From Eutreptiella sp. 'Long Island Sound 2002' (lineage: Eukaryota > Euglenozoa > Euglenophyceae > Eutreptiales > Eutreptiaceae), in assembly GCA_964036045.1 (NCBI GenBank), contig OZ038383.1:62315725-62379724 (forward strand): a stretch of 64,000 bases of DNA, in the 5' to 3' direction. The notes below the pieces were generated by a model. That model searched no databases. It had not been told where the DNA came from and saw only the letters and a program-made list of their open reading frames with translations. The position numbers and the translations under genes are program-made. Positions 38,401 through 51,700 of the stretch are shown in pieces; the first letter of the stretch is position 1, and every line of letters starts with the position of its first letter.

Positions 38401-41400
38401 AAGAAGTGTACTTTCCTCCCTCGTGGCTTACCCGAGGTTGCGATTCCGCAGAAATGGGGGACGCACATTTACAAGGAGGCATCAATTGTTCCAGCTGACT
38501 GGCACCACCCCTCTATCCTTACTTTTCGGTATCCCTCAAAAATAGTACAAGATTGGACCACTAAGGTGTAGTGTCCTCCCCCTTTGCCCACCCGTTGCTC
38601 TTCACCTACCTGTGGTGTTCCATCCTCCGGGGTGGCGGGTCTTGACCTCTTTGGCTGAGGTTCACTAATGGAGCCATGTAGGTTCGCTTTGTGCGTGTAT
38701 GTGTGTCTTCATTGACATGATTGAAGACCAATATTATAGAGGGAGGCCCGTATGGGTCCAAGGCCCCGATGGCCGCCTCAGGCACCTTCAAAAGCATATA
38801 GATGGTCATGCAGCGAGCGCTTTTCGGCGCTTGTGTGCCCAGTATGATGTAGAATTCACATGCCCTAAGGATGAAACGTGTCTTCCCCTCCTCCGGCTCG
38901 ATCTGCTCGCGTCTCCTGTGTTGTATGTTACCGATGCAAGGTTGCAGACAAGAACATGACTCAAGCCCTGCTCCATGGTGGGGCTGGGTATTGTTATCAT
39001 TGATGGTTTAGATAGATATTCGACATACAGCTGGGGCGTGTACGTAGCCGCGCCGTCCTCCTTTGTGCTTGAGTGGGTGGCAAAGTTCTTGGCGCTCCTA
39101 CTCCTTCTAACAGCAGGCTACGATGGGCATATATGCTTTTTCTGCATTCATATGTCGACACTCGTGTGTGAGGGGAGGCAATGGCAGTAGCTAGGATCCT
39201 CCTTTGACATGGTAGCTAAATATGTCCTCATGCATGTGGACCTGATCAAAGTTCAACAGTTTGGCTGCCTGCCGAGCATGACACCCATGATGTATATGTG
39301 GCTGCCTCATGGTAGAGGTAACCCGACGAGCTAGCCACCTTTGCTATCCACGATGTGCGTGCTTCGTCAATTCCGTGGGGCTAGATGGTGAGGCACCTCG
39401 CCGACCGGCCTCACTTCTTGCCCTTCCGGGGTCACCGAGCTCTGAAACCGGGGACCTTCTTTCCACCTATGTTAGGTTTTGTTATCGCGCCGCTGCAGCC
39501 TAGCCGAAAGCATGCTCGCAGCGGGTTACAATATGGCGACGCGGACTCATGTGTGTGGACACTCGCCGCTGCCCCTGAGTTGTCATAGAAACACCCTTGC
39601 TCGAACACCCTCCCCTCTATGCCCCCCCAAGGGGGCACACATTGCGGGTGTGCCCTCCCCGTAGTGCCCCGTGCACTATACTCCCGCCCTGGTGTCGTTA
39701 CAGGCACCACAAGTGCTGGCGCGGCTCGTGCGAAGAGACGTAGAATGGTCCTGTGTAGTGCAGCGGGTCTAAGCATCAACATCCCGCGCTGAGCATACGG
39801 CCCGCAAGTGGTGCGGGGTTAGGTGGTGTGGGTGTGTGGCCCGGAACCCCGTGGGTCAGTCCCGGTGCAAGTCATGTGCACGTATGGTACTAAGATTGCA
39901 CAGCCATGGCAATGGGCCTGTAGCGGACTTTCGCTACACCACGCCACCAGAAATGAATTACGGATTCAGCTTATACCAGTGCTTCGTATTGTGCGTGGTA
40001 TGCAGTGGGAGTCGAGTCTCCTTGATCCCCCCCCCCTCTCGCCCGCTAGTCCCTTGTGGACCATTCATCGATTTGCCGAGGGTGCTTTGTGATATTGTTG
40101 TTGGTCGGCTGGTGCCAGTGCCCCCAGCAAATCCTAGATGTCGCCCAGGCATACCATACCCGCGCCTGCCATGCATGCCCCTGCCCCAGTGCTGCGAAGC
40201 CCCCCGCTGGGTGCCCCATGATGGCAAAAGCACCAATGCGGCACACCTCTACGGCCCTTGCATGAAATGCATGCCGGGGCCGTGTGAACATGGCACAGTA
40301 TCTGCCTTTTGCACAATGGCAGCCTCAGTCTCTTGCCCCCAAACCGCGGCTGTTGTGGCGAAGGAGGGGGGGGGTCGGCTAGCAGCCTCCGCAGCTAGTT
40401 CTTGGGTCCCTGCCACCCCCTGCTGCATCGGTGTCCACTTCATCCCCCATGTTGGCCATGCCAGCATCCTCCAACCTTATCCATTGCCTCCGGTGGGGGC
40501 TACCGTGGGATGGAAGGACGCGGCAATGAGGAGAGAAAGAGTCAACCCATTTAATCCGAGGCCACTACAAGGCTTGCTAAAATGTGGCAGCACACGTCCG
40601 CCATCCCCCTCCCCCTGCCATCCATGGGTGTCTCGTGGCACCCCCCTCTCGTGTCCCCTCCTCCTCATCCCCTGTTGGTGGTAGCTAGAGAGGGAGGGGA
40701 AGACCTTGGGGAAGGAATCCATTGCCCCTTCTGACGCAAGAAGGAGGAGGGGGGACTCTGGTCGACCGCGTTGGTACTCGCCAGACTTTTGGCTAGTGTG
40801 GATCCCCAAAAAAACCTTCTGCGTATCGTTTGAATCCCAACATTTTCCCCATATATCCGAGTGTATCCTATTTTTGTCCGCCGTGTGTTGCATTGTATCG
40901 CAATTCCTGTGTTCCGCACTTCTTCTGGAAAAATTGCATGTGCAATGATTTGTGTGCCTGCTGCATGTAGTGTGAATGCACACCATAAAATATAGACACT
41001 GTGTTCACTCACAATGTGTTCTCTCTAGGCACTAAAGATTGACGCACGTTGGCGGTGGAGGGCCATAAATTGATGGATATGCCACACTCTTTGTTTGATT
41101 CGTTATTGATTAGTTGCTGTGCATGATCGCTGTGTTACTCTGGGGTCGGGGGTTACACTCTTTGCCACCCCCCCTCCCCCTGCAACGGGACCCCGGGGAT
41201 CCAAAAAATTCGTTTGCGCCTAGGACGGGGTCATATGTCCACTTCTGGACCCCCCCCCCCGTTGTGACGTGACTAGCCGTGATGGGGCTAGAGATGGGGG
41301 CAAGCAGGTTTAGCTGGGGACTGGGACGGCTTTGACCCCAACACATGGGTATCAAAATGATCAGCGCAGCATGTTGAACGTAACGGGTGCAAGGATCAAT

Positions 41401-44400
41401 TTACCACATGATTTTGTGCTCTACCAATGGGGCCTTTGGAGCTGCACGGAAAGTGGTGCTCGTTGGGATCACCATTTTCTTCACGCTTTGCATGCATAGA
41501 CATATTCTCCATGAAATGTTGTGCATTTCAAGCATAAAGACATATGATGAAAAACAGTTGGACCTCCCAAAATTGGATAAAGAAAATGCGGTGCGCTCGG
41601 ACCTAACATGGATCTTATCACATATGTCTTTTTCCCAAACCGCCCCCCCTCCTTGTAGTGATATCCGTGCCTCTTCCTCGGCGCAGAACGGTTTCCCCCA
41701 TCCCCTATCACTTAGTTGTTGGCCAACATACCCCTTCAACACATCTGCCCTTGCTCTTGACCCGATGCTATCCCGCGGAGTGCTCTGCGCCTGCCTAGGC
41801 GCGGCGCATAGCTGCTCTTCATGCCTTATGCAAACCCCAATCCTGGCTGCGCACTGTCGCCACCGCTAGCCAGATCAGTCGCCGGCCGCCCTCGACTCAG
41901 TTGCCTGCGCGGTAGGTGCTCATAGGGGCGTACCCCAGCCATCCTGAGGTCGGTCGACGGCAATTGGTCCAGCAATGAGCAGTATTGCCGTCCTTGTCCC
42001 GGCTGCGCCAGCCGCTGCGTCCCCAGCGAGCAAGATTGCGTCTGCTGTTTGAGCATCTAGATAGGCCTCGTTGCAGGGCGCAAACATTATGGCCCTTGTG
42101 TGCTCCTGATGTAGCGAAAGGGCTCCATGGGAAGCATTGATTTAGCAAGCAAATGTCTTTCCATTGCTGCAAGCAAGTGTGCAGATGGGGCTATAGCTCT
42201 TTATCGAACCATCGTTAGAACCAAGGGCCAGGCCCTGCCCCGCCGGCCGCCCTTGACTCACTTGCCTGCGCGGTAGGCGCTCATAGGGGCGTACCCCAGC
42301 CATCCTGAGGTCGGTCGACGGCAATTGGTCAAGCAATAAGCATTATTGCCCTCCTTGTCCCGGGTGCGCCAGCCGCTGCGTCCCCAGCGAGCAGGATTGC
42401 ATCTGCTGTTTGAGCATCTAGATAGGCCTCGTTGCAGGGCGCAAACAATATGGCCCCTGTGTGCTCCTGATGTAGCGAAAGGGCTCCATGGGAAGCATTG
42501 ATTTGGCAAGCGAATGTCTTTCCATGGCTGCAAGCAAGTGTGCAGATGGGGCTATAGCTCTCTGAGAACCATCGTTAGAACCCAGGGCCAGGCTATGCCC
42601 CGCAAGCGATGGTAGATGGGCAATGGCATAGCCCTACTTGTATGCGCTTCAAAGTCAAGGGGCATCTCCACGTAGGTCACACAACCTTGGCCCGCCACGT
42701 GAGCTTGGTGCCACAGTGAAGCAGGGCCTCAAAGGGGGGCCTCCCATAACTAGGCCGGTTGCGCACCCTCCCTCGGACTAGCCGCAGCAGATGGATACTC
42801 TCCGTGACGGCCCTTCTCGGAGCAATCCCTAGCAGTATCCGTGCCGTGCGCCCATCAGCGTTTGTCACGATTGCGCAACCACCCCAACACGTCTACCCGC
42901 TTTCCGTGCCCCAACCTTTGCCACCATGCGGGAGGATAATACCTTAGCAGGCCCATAGTGCCCTCTATCGTTTTAGCAAAAAAAGGGGTGATAGACCATT
43001 TTTTGCACATGCTAAAATAGGGGTGCAAAATTGCAGTTTTGCACCAGGCTGGGCTCTGCAGCGCCCAGATCATTTGTGTAAGTCATTTTAGACCCCGATA
43101 TTACACACTTTATATTTCGGGGCTCTGTAGAGCCTAGGCTACAAGTTATTCCATGTGTTCCAACCTCCGTTGCAACAATTGGGCCATGGATGCAATGGTC
43201 AAGTGGCCGCCCGACAGGCCGCTGGGTGAAATGGTATACTTTTTCTGCTGCTCTAACATAGTTGGCCTAAACGTCGTCCCGATCCGTTCGGCAGAAAAAG
43301 GAATCAAGGATACAACGCCTTCATACATGACTTTTGGGCAATGTTAAAGACACGTGCTGCACCAGGCACCACACCATCTAGATTAAAATGCCAAAACCAC
43401 ACCTATACTAGGAATTTCCAACAATCTGGGCTCTGCGGAGCCCAATGATCATATATTGGGTACTTACGGGGTGCATATTAGGGTTTCTTTGTTGCGTGGG
43501 CTGTGCAATACAAACCTTCACAATGTCCCATGATGGCCCCTTGTTGTCTGACATAATAGCACTATGACACCTTGATACTTGTTCTACAAGTGGTGTGTTG
43601 TTGTATGGTTTGTATTCTTTTGTGCAGTGCCATTGTATCCCGTTGTACAATGGTGCCAATGTGGTATTATGTAAGTATCACAGTTCACGGTTGTTTAGGA
43701 GTACTATACAACAAGCCTTAGACTGTTTGCACATTGGTATATTTGCAGCTTGGTGATGCGATGTTTATATTGCTGTGGCGTGTTTGAGTATATTGGACCC
43801 TCGTCCATTGTAGTTGACTTTGGTGCATGGTGTGCGCTGCTGTTAAAATTGCTGTGTGCTTCTGTGTCTCATGGATTAAGTACATGTAACTTGCTATCTT
43901 CTTTTTGTAACAACATGGAAAGTGTTGTGCCATTGGGACCTTCATTAGTAGCCTGTCCCGAGCGGGTTGCCGGGGGGGGGGGGGGGCATGAGAGGCTCCT
44001 ATAGCTCCAATCAGCGCAGGGACTCCCGATGTGGCACTTGCTCCGGATGCAATTGCACCGCACGAACAACACGCAACGTGGCCTTTTGATCTGCGCTGCA
44101 CAGAGTGGTCACACTTGTGACCATAGCAGCAATGGGCGGGTTTACCATAACAACGTCCATGCGCGTTTGGCGCCCTACACTCGGAACGAGCATTGGCAGT
44201 GCGCCGCCTCTTGCGCGATCTCTGCATTATGGGGGCTTCACGTGAGCAGATGCCTTAACACTAGTGCTGATACCGACCTGTGGTTCCCATTGAGAAAAGT
44301 ACAAATCCCCCCTCCCCCCCTCCAATCAAGTGGGACACACACCCCAGGCGCGTGGTGTAAAGAAGAACAATGTCCTCAAGATGGCTAAAGATATTGTAGA

Positions 44401-45724
44401 GGCCCGTCACTGTTAGTCCAAAGGAAGTCATATGAGCCGCACCTAGGACCGCTGGGTGTTTTATGTTCTGCGAACGTGCAATAGCGTTCTTTTGCATGAC
44501 TTTCGGGCAGTTGATTGACTTCTAGGGCTGGAGTAGTGGTAGGGGGGTACAAAGTTGGTGGTGAAGTACTATTAGCTTCAGTGAGCAGGGCCTCCACGAC
44601 AGTGGCACAAGGTTGCATTTCTTTTGCGGGAGACTTTGTTGTTCTAACCACGATTTTTTAGCGGCCATGCAACGGATGGACCCTATGTCCTGTCTTGGAG
44701 ATGAAACGGGGTTCAAGTGGGAGCCGGGACCCGACCCTCAAGGGGGGCGAGGGACCCCCCCCCCCCTCTACAGACCCCAAAATTGTCGTAAGGAACAATG
44801 TGCTTTGTCAACGCCGGCTGTGCCGGAGATTTTATTTTAGGCATACGGCAGGGGAAAATTTTTTGTTCGACCCTATGTGTCTGTACTCAAAATACTCAGA
44901 ATTTCGTGGAGAATTCCAAAATTTCCGAAAACCACAAAAAAGGATTTTGACCCTGACCCAGCCTCCGGGTCGGACCTTGGCTCATGGGAGCCCGTTTGAG
45001 CGTTAGCCAGGGCGGTCGTTGTCAAAGCGTTGAGGACCCCCAAGGCGGCAGGGGTTATGTAGCCACCTTGCCCACTTGTGGGCCACCTGTGATTCTGCCT
45101 TCCGCTCTGAAGCGGTGGGCCCCCAGGTGGCAGGGGTTATGTAGCCACCTTGCCCACTTATGGGCCACTTTTGATTCTGCCCCCGCTCTAAAGTGGTGGG
45201 GACCCCCTAGGCGGCAGGGGTTATGTAGCCACCTTGCCCACTTGTGGGCCACCTTTGATTTTGTCCCCCCGCTCTAAAGTAGTGGGGATCCGCCAGGCGG
45301 CAAGGGTTATGTAGCACCACCTTGCCCACGTGTGGGCCACTTTTGATTCTGCACGCCGCTTTGAAGCGGTGGGGACCCCCTAGGCGGCAAGGGTTATGTA
45401 GCCACCACCGGCCCTGCCCACTGTTCTCCCTGCTCTTCTCTCTGGGCCAAACCAGGGTAGTAGTAGTAGTGGCGGTAGCAGTAGCAGCAATTCCCCACCA
45501 ATGCCTCCTCGAGTAGGAGTGCATCCACCAGCACTAGTGCCCCGTCAGGCACTAGTGACTATGTGCCATCGGAATCCATGTCTGATGGGCCGGCAGCCTA
45601 CCGGGTCACAAGATTGCAACCAGCCCTGCCAAAGCAGCGTGCTCGCCCGAAGAGTACCGGCAAGAGGGCACGCGACGAGTGGGAGGATGATTCCGCTGTT
45701 TGAGGCCCCTCCCCTTCCTTCGCT

Positions 45725-45765
<41 letters not shown>

Positions 45766-48700
45766 TTGTGGTTTGTGACAAGGGAAAGGGTCACTATTTA
45801 TGGGCCATCGGATACCGCCCTAACCCGTTTTGCGTGCACAATTACTAAGAGCACTGCACCGACCATGCGTCAGTAACCGGGTTCCACATGGGGGGAGAGA
45901 GAGCTGACCCAAGGCAGTCTAAGACACATTTGATAGCCTTTGGGCGAACTCAAGGCAACATTCAGTACTGCTGTGAAAGTGCTGCAGTGCAGCTAAACAA
46001 TCATGAGCTATGACCAGTTGCAGTACGACTTGTTAGCTTTGTCTGTTTGCGCCCTTGGACGGGGCGTGACGGAAAAGGTGCTGCGTTTGGGTCAACGAAG
46101 GGGGGGGTGGGCCTAAGAGGGGGATCCCCCCCCCCCCTAAAGCCCCCCAAACTGTCGAACACCCCTCGGGGTCACACATTGGCTGGCGGCGGCCCCCGTG
46201 GTGGGAGTGCACCGGCCCTTTTTGGGGCTTTTTTGAGAAACACAAAGCATCGGCGTATGTTTGAGATCCTACAGTTTGGTTCACACGATGGCTAGGTGGT
46301 AGTACCCTTGGTACAAGGTAGAATACCCAATCTCGTTCTAGCCTAGAACCGGCTAGAGCGGCTAGAACGAATAAAAGAGGGGGATACCCCCCCCGCAGGG
46401 GGGGGGGATGAGGTGTCTAACCTGGACCCCCCTATCCATACTCGGGGGCCCATACTTTTTTTTCCACGATTTCACTGTTTTCGCCTGATTTTGGAGTCCA
46501 AAAATTTTTCGTTCTAGCGGCGGTCTAGCGAGCGTCGCTGGAACGCCGCTAGAACGGTTCGCTAGAACGCCGCTAGAACAATATATATGAAGGCTCCGCC
46601 ACTCCTCAAAGAGAAGCTGCCCCGGCTACCATGGCCAGTCGTGGCCAATCACAGGGTCCCGATGCTGGACCCGACTCACGGAGCGCCGGGTTCCCCCCCC
46701 CCCCCCCACCCCCCGGTTAGCCCGGTTAGCATCCCACCGCACCCCATAGATCACTTGGAAGGTCACTTGGCGGGCTGGCGCCGGGTCACTTGGTGGTGGG
46801 TTAGCCCGATTAGCCCGGTTGGCCCAATTAACCCCCCTGCCCCCCCAGGCCCCCATTCGCGAGTCGCGACACGCAGGTTGTCCCTCCTGCGTGGTGGGGG
46901 GTTGCCGGGGCTCATCCTTGCTCCCGGCACCCCCCTTCACACCCCCCGTGTCCCCTTCCTTCTCACCCCCCTTGTCATCCCCCACCTCACCCCCCTTGTC
47001 ACCCCCCTCCCCCTTGTCAGCACCCTCGTCCCCCTCGTCATCCCCGTCGTCCCCCTGGTCCCCGGCCCCCAAGGCCTCCCGGAGGTGGGCCTCCGCCTCC
47101 TCCCGGGTGCGGAAGAGAACCTCTCCCGGCACCCGGAAGGTGCCCCCCTCTTTCTCCCGCTTCCTCTTCTTCCCCTTCTTCCCCTTCTTCCCCCCCTCCC
47201 CCTCCCCATTGGTCCCATGCGACACCACCCACCACTCCCCTGGGTCCAACCCCTCATCCCAATCCCCCAACACCGTCATTTGGCTGACGGTCCCCCCATT
47301 GCCCCCCTCCGCCCAAGGGACATACCGGGTGTCCCCCACACCCGGCACATGCGCATAGGGGTCCCGGCCCCTATCTTGCAAAGGGGGGGCTTGTGGTTTG
47401 GGGGTGTGTGTGGCTTTGCCGTTGCCCTTGGCCCGGGGCCTGGCCTTGGCCTTGGCCTTGCCCTGCTACCCTTGGGGGGGGGGCCTCTTCGTCGCTACTC
47501 TCGAAGTGGCGGGGGTTTTTCTTGGGGGCCTTGGGGGGGGTTTGGGGGCCTTGGGGGGGGGGTATCCTCCCCCCGCTGTTGGTGCTGCTGCTGCGGCTGC
47601 TGGTCTCCCCCGCCCGGTCCTGTAACCTCCCCCAACCCTTGCGCTACGGGTCCATGCCCCCCGCACTCCTGCGCGCTTCCCACCTACCCAAACCCTCCAG
47701 CACCGAGAGGGCCAAATTGGGGTCCGTCCCCATCATCCGGCCCAACTCGGTGACCCCCACGAGGCGCGTCCGCCCTCCGCCATCACGCCACTCCATGCGC
47801 ACCCCGCGGGGGTCGGCTCCACACGTCTGCACGCTGACAACCTGAAGACACAAACAAAATGCAGGTGCGTTCTAGCGTCGTTCTAGGCGACTGTTCTAGC
47901 GGTGTTGTAGCGACGTTCTAGCGGCGGCGGCACGGCGGTGGCTAGATCAAGACTAGAACGGTTCGCTAGATCAACACTAGAATGCAATCAACATACCGTG
48001 CCTTGGCGGTCCAGGGCGGGGGAGATGGCCCCTAGGGCCCAGGCGAAGGCGTCCCGCGGGTTGGGGGGGTGCGGCTGCGGGGGGCGCCCAGCGGGGGTTG
48101 CGGCGGGCTTGGGCTTGGACTTGGGCCGGGAGGCGATGCCGTGCACCACCCCGGCATACGCCCCCCGGTTCGCCGCCTCGGGGTTGAAACCCCCGAAGTC
48201 CAGCAGCGCCGACCAGGTCGGCGTCCAAACCCAGGCCTTCCCCACCCAATCAACTCCCCCCCAAGCCCAGCCCGTGCCAGCAGTGGGCGACGAATCGCCA
48301 GTGGGTGCCCCCCCCCTTTTTCCGCTCGGGGCTGAAGTTGTTGGTTTGCGCCAACTCAAACATCTTCACCCCCATTTCGGGGGGGGGGGGGGGGGGGCAC
48401 CTCCCCCCATTCCTTCCCCGGCCCCGGCAACTCACGTTGCCACCCCCACCACCCGTTGACCCCCCCTAGGCGCAGGGGCTTATCCAGGTGGACAACCCCC
48501 CCCTTGTCCACCCATACCCACCGCCCCGCCCCCAACCCGGTGGTGCACCCGCACCAACAAAAACCACAGAGTCCATACCGGACTCTCCGGGGCGACGAGG
48601 AGGGGGGTGTCTAGGTTTGGGGGGTGGGGGCCAGCCAGGATAGCCGGGTCCCATGGCAGGTCTTGGAGGCCCCCCGTATCCCTCGACCCCATCATCCCCC

Positions 48701-51700
48701 TGAGCCACTGGCTCAGCCCCCCCGCCGCCGGCGTCGCCACCACCACCTTCGCCTCCTCCTTCTCCTTCACGATCTCCTCCTCCATCTCCTCCGCCTCCGC
48801 GTCCAACTCCACCACCTCGTCCACCTCCTCCTCCTTCATCCTCGCCACCACCGCCGCCAACTCCCTCTCGCTCCGCCGCACCGCGCGATCGAACCCCTCG
48901 ATCGCCTGCTCCTTCTCCGCCACCTTCGCCTTCGCCTTGCGGAGGTTGGCCTCCGCCATGCGGATCCTATCCGCATCCCCCCCCTCCCGGAGGCTGGCCA
49001 ATTTGGTCTCCCATTGGGAGACTATGGTCTCAGCCCTTCCCTTGGCCGCCTTGGAGGCTGTGAGGGAAGCCGAGAGCCCTTTGAGCTCCCCCCCGCGCCT
49101 CCTCCACCTCCGGGTCCTCCGCGGGGACCGCTGCCGCCGACTTCCTGGCGACCAACGGGGGAGGGGGTGGCGATGGTGGATGTGGGGCTTGGGGTTGGGG
49201 TTGGGGCTTGGCCTTGGGCTTGGCGAGGGGGGGTGCCTTGCCCTTCGGGGCCTGCTCGGCCTTTGGCTCCGCCTCCTCGGCCGGAGCCTGCCGTGCCTGC
49301 CTCTGCGCCTCCAGGATCTGCGCAATCAGCGCCTGGGTCGCCGCATTCTGTAGCAGACACAGGAGCGTTCTAGCGGCGTTCTAGGCAACTGTTCTATCGG
49401 CGTTCTAGCGACAGTCTAGCGGCTGATCGTGCTGCCTAGATCAAGACTAGAACGACTCCCTAGATCACCACCAGAACGCACAGCAAGACATATACCTGCT
49501 TCAGCAGCTCGTCCATCAACTCTTGCGATGCCATCTTGCGAAATAGTCTGGTTCAGGGAAGCCTGCATGTGGCCCTAGCCCCTCCTTATCTCCATGGCAT
49601 CCCTGCCCGAGCATGGCACTTGCGACCGCGGCCCCCCATGCACAACCCATAACACGTCAAAGTATGCAAACAACCATGTCATGCACTGTGCTTGCACATT
49701 GGCCTCCTTGTGGATTGCCGACCACTGACGACGCGACACCTCGTCCACCCCCTCCACCCGACAGCCCCCCCCCCCCCCTCCCGGTTGCTGTGCCCGTTGT
49801 GACCATGTTTCAGAAAGCGGTTGATGCTTTCCGAAATGTCACCCCAGAAGATAGCCAGGCCAAATGGCTTAATGTTCTGCAACATGGTATCTACATCATG
49901 CTCAAGGCTTAATAGATACCATGATGTTGTTCCGACAGTACAGTGGCGCCGGAAATCGCGGGCCACGGCAGCACAATTCAATGGGTTAGGGCCCTGATAT
50001 GTACAATAGAGGGCCTGCAGCAGGTCCCACATGTTCGCGATGGCCTTGTACTTGGCCGTGCTTGGCCTAATGCCGAGGCACTTAGCAATATCCGGCCATG
50101 CGTCAAAAAAATTGGCCGTCTCTTCCCCGTCCGGGGAAGCTGACCCATAAACGCTCCAACCTACACGCCTCTCCGTCAGGAGAACTTGCAGGTCTTGACG
50201 GAGCGCAGGGGTGACCGACCTAGCCTCCCGGTCGACAAACTCCCCCAACAAGCGGCCCATGGCCATTGTCAAGTGCAAAATGCACAAGACGACCGAGGCA
50301 CATGGCAATTTCAAAATGCGCTGCGTACTGCAGCCGGCGGCTTGCAAGGAAGGCGTCCCAAGGAGGAAGGCCGTGTAGTTGGCCTCATCACCCTCCGCGG
50401 TCCGCGGGATAGCACTACCCTCCCAAGTCTTCGTTTGGGCATTCCATATCCCCTCATTGAACATGGAGCCCACTTGGGGGCATGTGGACACCCCGATCAC
50501 CCTTCACGTCCACGGTTGATCCCCCCCGAGGATCACCTTTGCCTCCTCCTTGGAGGCCCCCCATTGGACCAGCCCCGTGTCGATGATATCTTGAATCACC
50601 TAAACACGAGACATGGGGGGTTGTTAATTTCGTTCTAGTCTAGTCCAGTCTAGCGTCTAGCGAGCGCTGTTTGAGGCCGACTACATCAAAACTAGACCGA
50701 GCGAAAGGCACTAGGTGAGAGGAGTACCTCCCAATTGCTCTTCCACAACGTGCCAAGGGTGTCCATGGCCTTGTCATCGCAATTGGCCATGCTCAACACC
50801 CAAAGGCCCGCCGGGGAGCGGGCCAAGCGGTCGAAGTTGGCCAAGGAGATGGTGAGTTGGGTCCAATTGCCCCCGGCCACGGGGTAGGCATCTCCCCGGA
50901 CGATGAACGTCAACGGGAAGGTGCGGTTGATTGACCGCACCAAGCCCGGCCGGGAGAGGATATATGTGACCCATGAGGCGAAGGGCCATGAGATCTCGGT
51001 GGCCTTGGGCAACACCGTGGCAACGGGGTCATCCAATTGCACCGGGGCGACCAACTCCTTCCAACGGGCTTGGAAAGCCCGCTCGTTACAAATTGGACGG
51101 GAGTAGGGGCCACTAGGGACGGTGCGGTGATACTCCAACTTACGGAGCGTGTAGAGCTCCGAGAGGGTCCTCCACGAGGACTTGGGGGCCCTCATGTTGA
51201 GCACTAGTTCACACATGGCGTTGGGGGGGAGTAGGGAGGCGGCGTATGCCTCAACGGCGGCCTTGCATGCCTCACCCGTGGTATGGGTAGAAGTGGCGGA
51301 GTTCACATATTGGACGGCGTTGTTGAATTGCCGCCGTGCTAGGGGGCATGATAGCGCCCACGTGGCCAAGTAATGGCCCACCCGCTCATCCTTGAGGTTA
51401 GATGCCCCACTCAAATCCCGTAGTGCCTTAGACAAGAGGGAAGTATCCTTCCCGGTTGAGGAGGGAGCAAGGGGGGAAGTGGCGGGGCGTTTCATTGCAA
51501 AGAAATGTGCAATATCTAAGCGGGAAAGAAGGAACCATGGAACGATGCACTACGGACAATAGCAAGCATGCACGGCGCAACAATGAAGAAATTGGCACAT
51601 CTTGGTAGACATTATATCGTTCTAGTATTGATCTAATCTAGGCTAGAACATCTAGGCTAGAGTGTTCTAGGCTAGAACGAGATTGGGTCTTCTAGCGTGT

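Noticed and set aside
39836-40684. 282-codon plus frame rich in Cys and Pro
   Set aside because: No recognisable motif, overlapping minus frames of similar quality, and no splice context.
46587-47753. Plus-strand 388-codon Pro-rich frame
   Set aside because: Antisense shadow of the minus-strand accessory gene, which has matching splice sites and protein-like composition.
48607-49373. Two plus-strand frames of about 249 codons rich in Leu, His and Ser
   Set aside because: Antisense to the coiled-coil exon; composition follows from the Glu/Lys-rich sense strand.
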